From UBA2862 sp045658005 (GTDB lineage: Bacteria > Bacillota > Clostridia > Christensenellales > Aristaeellaceae), in contig JAZOUD010000123.1 in assembly GCA_045658005.1 (NCBI GenBank), positions 1 to 64,000 of the forward strand: a stretch of DNA of 64,000 bases. The letters run 5' to 3'. Positions 61,681 through 64,000 of this stretch are shown one piece after another. Within the stretch, counting starts at the first letter, position 1, and the number at the start of each line of letters is the position of its first letter. The notes under the pieces were generated by a model. It was not told the origin of the DNA, did no database searches, and saw nothing but the letters and a program-made list of their open reading frames with translations. A program made the position numbers and the translations under genes.

Positions 61681-62349
61681 ATGAAAAACAGAACCGCACA
61701 GCTGATCTGGCAAACCTTCTATTGCACGCTCGCCCTGGTGGCGATCATTGGCAGCGTGGGTTTCTATGATATGAAATTCACCGGGGACTTTTATATCTAC
61801 TTCACCAATATCAGCAACTACCTGGCCGCGGGGATCATGTTCGCGGAGCTGATTCAGACGGCGAGAAAACGCGGCGACAGCTTTGTCACCGTCGCGCCGC
61901 GGCTCCGGTTTATCAGCATGCTGGGGCTGGTGCTCACCTTTCTGGTGTTCAACCTTCTGCTGGCCGGAGACCCGGCGAGAGACCCGGCGCTGAATTACAA
62001 GGTCGAGTGTTTGCTCTGCCATATCGTCCTGCCGGTCATGTATGTGATCGACTGGCTCATGTGCTACGAGCACGGAAGGGTCCGCTGGACATGGCCGCTG
62101 CTGTCCGCATTGTACCCGGTCGTCTATCTGGTCTATGTGTTTGCCCATGCCGCGCTGTGGCGGTTTGACAGCAGCATCATGAACTACGCGGGCACCGACC
62201 CCGTCATCTACCCCTACTTCTTCCTGAACCCCGAAAGAGTGGGGATTGGCGGCATGGCGATGTGGATCGGCGCACTTTTGATCGGTTTCATCCTGGGAGG
62301 ATTCCTCTTCCTGATGGTTGATCGGCTGTTGAAACAAAGGAACGGATGA
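61681..62349 (+). CDS. Pr6Pr family integral membrane protein
   Basis: A 222-residue membrane protein with six predicted spans. YFTNISNYLAAGI near the second span and a YFFLNPERVG-type motif before the last span are hallmarks of the Pr6Pr family. Function is unknown. The ATG at 61681 follows GAAAGGACG at about 10 nt; a TTG six codons earlier is a weaker alternative. It appears intact, although neighbours on both sides are fragments. Confidence 0.82.
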   Translation: MKNRTAQLIWQTFYCTLALVAIIGSVGFYDMKFTGDFYIYFTNISNYLAAGIMFAELIQTARKRGDSFVTVAPRLRFISMLGLVLTFLVFNLLLAGDPARDPALNYKVECLLCHIVLPVMYVIDWLMCYEHGRVRWTWPLLSALYPVVYLVYVFAHAALWRFDSSIMNYAGTDPVIYPYFFLNPERVGIGGMAMWIGALLIGFILGGFLFLMVDRLLKQRNG

Positions 62350-62419
62350 TCCGGGCAGGTATCATGTGGAGTTTTACAATTACATAACATCTACTTTTAT
62401 AGTGTTCTCTCCAAAACAT

Positions 62420-62459
62420 CGGTTTTGATACAAAAACGGCTTATTTTGTATCAAAACCG
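62420..62459. repeat. 16-bp perfect inverted repeat
   Basis: CGGTTTTGATACAAAA (62420-62435) and its complement (62444-62459) flank an 8-nt loop, 70 bp after the Pr6Pr gene. Without a T run it is not a clear terminator. It directly precedes a phage-like gene remnant and may be an element boundary. Confidence 0.55.
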
Positions 62460-62462
62460 TAG

Positions 62463-62591
62463 TCCTACCCCATCCCCGACCGCGAGGTCATGCGGGATAT
62501 CTACGAGCAATACCACGCCCTTGGCGGGAACGGAGTTATCACGCATCTAATGGAAGAACTGGACGAGCTTCCTACCTACGATAACCACTAA
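62463..62591 (+). pseudogene. 42-codon remnant of a phage-like gene
   Basis: The reading YPIPDREVMRDIYEQYHALG continues through GNGVITHLMEELDELPT to a TAA. It looks like the C-terminus of a small phage/prophage accessory protein. A TAG immediately upstream cuts the frame and no start with a ribosome site exists, so only the tail survives. A hairpin terminator follows. Confidence 0.5.
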
Positions 62592-62601
62592 AATAATTAG
62601 G

Positions 62602-62625
62602 CTGACGCATGTTCTATTGCGTCAG
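62602..62625 (+). terminator. Terminator-like hairpin after the remnant
   Basis: CTGACGCA (62602-62609) pairs with TGCGTCAG (62618-62625) and is followed by TCCTTATTGTGCTTTT. Confidence 0.55.
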
Positions 62626-63225
62626 TCCTTATTGTGCTTTTGGGGGTAAGCAATGGATACTGTCATTCATTCAGCGATTGATTGATGGTTCAAAACCCGT
62701 CGGAACGGGTGCCCGGGGACGTCTTATTTACTACAATTACGGATTCGCGGATAATGGATAATCAACATTCTGACGCTTCAAATATCACGCTTCTCTTGGC
62801 AATTAACGCAGAATAATGAATCAGAAAGCATTTCATAATTCAAATATGGTCCTGACTTCTGAATTGAACAGAACAGCGATGCCGACTTCAATTACCGGTT
62901 TGACCTCATTTTTCATTCCTGGTTCTTCTCTTCCTGTCTCTATGTGATGTTGCTATCCCGGCTTTTTGCCATGTCATAATTCTGCCCAAATCAGCATGTA
63001 TGGCGTATCGTACCCACACAGTAGGAAACAATATTCTACGAGCGCCCGTTGGTCTGTCACGGGAATCCTTGCCCAGTTCAACCGCGTCCCTCCCAGCACC
63101 GTGCCCACGATAGAGGCCAGCGTGGAGGATGCTGTGGAAAGGGCTTGCCCATCAGGAGGTTGTAGGCTTCGGAGCTGTACTGGTTCGCTTCCTCCGCGAA
63201 CCTCTTGGTCATGGTGATGGTGTTG
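62626..63225. other. Non-coding stretch with a possible frameshifted minus-strand relic
   Basis: No supported gene. On the minus strand a reading from 63212 (MTKRFAEEANQYSSEAYNLL) shifts near 63140 to one ending CGYDTPYMLIWAEL at 62974. Together they could be an 80-residue relic, but no family is recognised. A small ACCCGT/ACGGGT hairpin lies at 62695-62710. Confidence 0.35.
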
Positions 63226-63576
63226 GTCTGCCAGCTGATTGTATGGCCGTGGTTACCTCTTTCGAGGCGTTCCGCACAGACCTCCCCTGGTAAGAGCAAC
63301 AACCTTCATCCCATCTACCCGCCGCATCTACATACATGAACCCGGGCAGTATTGGATTTCATCTTGTTGTGCAGACTCGTCCATTCATGCATGCCTTATA
63401 TGCGGTTCCTGTTCGTCAGGCCGGGACTTTGCCCGCCGGGTTTATATCCTTCCCCCGACATCCGGCTTCCTTCGGATTCCGCCTCGCGACGGACACCCTT
63501 GCCTTCGGCTAACGCTCCCTACTGCCAAGCGCGTAGCGGACTTCCACCGCCAAGTTGTTGCCCATGCAGGGCGCAC
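63226..63576 (-). mobile_element. Group II intron, 5' fragment
   Basis: Read on the minus strand the segment begins GTGCGCCC at 63576 (the GUGYG 5' end of group II introns). It continues with the domain I landmarks GGAAGTCCGCTACGCGC, AGCCGAAGGCAAGGGTGTCC and GGCGGAATCCGAAGGAAGCC, then GGGGAGGTCTGTGCGGAACG near 63270. These match the widespread bacterial introns that normally carry an LtrA reverse transcriptase. No reverse-transcriptase ORF and no domain V hairpin is found, so the element is truncated at about 63226 and cannot splice or move by itself. Confidence 0.75.
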
Positions 63577-63900
63577 ACAAAGAGAAACACCCTGCATTTC
63601 TGCAAGGTGTTATGGCTAATCCGGTTTATAGTGATACTCGTTGACGATTACCGGCTAACGGCGACGAGGGGTATTCACTTTTGCATACCCTGCGCCACGG
63701 GGTATGCATCCGGAAGCTGTGAAAGAAAGACATTCATGCATTTACCTTGTAAGCACGGGTGCCTGATCCTGAAGGGCCAAAAGCGTGCTGTCTTCCGCCG
63801 GACAGCACACCGGAGATCGGGTAACTGTCAATCCGTATAGTAATGTGTTACGGGAATCTGGGTTGTAAAGCCAAAGAAATCAATAAAATGAATTAAAAAA
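63577..63900. other. Non-coding region upstream of the intron with several hairpins
   Basis: No gene is seen. Inverted repeats are GCATACCC/GGGTATGC (63683-63707) and GTGCTGTC/GACAGCAC (63785-63808), plus an ACACC..TGCA/TGCA..GGTGT pairing near 63587-63612. They could belong to a structured RNA or to the intron's former exon. Confidence 0.4.
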
Positions 63901-63928
63901 GCCTGCGGTTTTGCCGCAAGCTATTTTT
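63901..63928 (+). terminator. Terminator-like hairpin near the window end
   Basis: GCCTGCGG (63901-63908) pairs with CCGCAAGC (63914-63921) with one mismatch, preceded by an A run and followed by TATTTTT. It may end a transcript in either direction. Confidence 0.6.
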
Positions 63929-64000
63929 CCTGGATGAAGTTCCTGACGCATTGGGGGAAGGTTATTTGCGTCTGTTATTAGGATGAAAGGGGCAAGTGGG

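Overview
The window comes from a GC-rich member of the Bacillota, most likely class Clostridia. It carries a GerA/GerB/GerC germinant-receptor operon, a SpoIIP-type protein, a Spo0A-type regulator and the miaB-ylbF-mutS-mutL-miaA order also seen in Bacillus. It also has many TTG/GTG starts, strong AGGAGG ribosome sites and DUF5685, DUF6062 and DUF3793 genes typical of anaerobic Clostridia. Genus cannot be fixed from sequence reading alone.

Layout. 0.2-11.2 kb (+): DUF2344, rng, miaB, ylbF-like, mutS, mutL, miaA, a ZnuA-like lipoprotein and rnhA. 11.2-17 kb (-): a stand-alone tyrosine recombinase, a five-gene run of small cysteine-rich/J-domain/zinc-ribbon proteins, and radA. 17.2-24.5 kb: a membrane-anchored degenerate phosphoesterase, a broken secreted protein and gerABC. 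24.6-33 kb: a multidomain flavodiiron protein, a BaiN-like flavoprotein, an RpiR regulator, spoIIP, a Spo0A-like regulator and a GH13_8 branching enzyme. 33-36.7 kb (-): pgk-tpiA-gpmI. 36.9-41.3 kb (+): ecfA1-ecfA2-ecfT-truA-ybaK-HAD. 41.5-43.7 kb: an MsmK-type ATPase, a small membrane protein and four tRNAs (Arg, His, Gln, Lys).

43.7-46.7 kb (-) is the most interesting locus. A sigma-A promoter is followed by a 21-codon leader ORF with three consecutive Cys codons, a competing antiterminator, an intrinsic terminator, and then mccB-like, mccA-like and an ECF S-component gene. This has the full architecture of a translation-coupled cysteine attenuator in front of a reverse-transsulfuration operon.

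47.3-64 kb is accessory and decayed. It holds a truncated larE next to the 3' end of a large serine recombinase, an AbrB remnant, an intact DUF3793 gene with a two-site operator, frameshifted iolG, and an integrase remnant fused to a sortase B that lacks its catalytic Cys. A large GDPD surface protein carrying a sortase-type C-terminus follows, then a LysR/ferredoxin/aldo-keto reductase cluster, truncated MATE and flavin-reductase pieces, a Pr6Pr protein and a truncated group II intron. Several breaks are single-base insertions, so sequencing or assembly error must be excluded before calling them pseudogenes.
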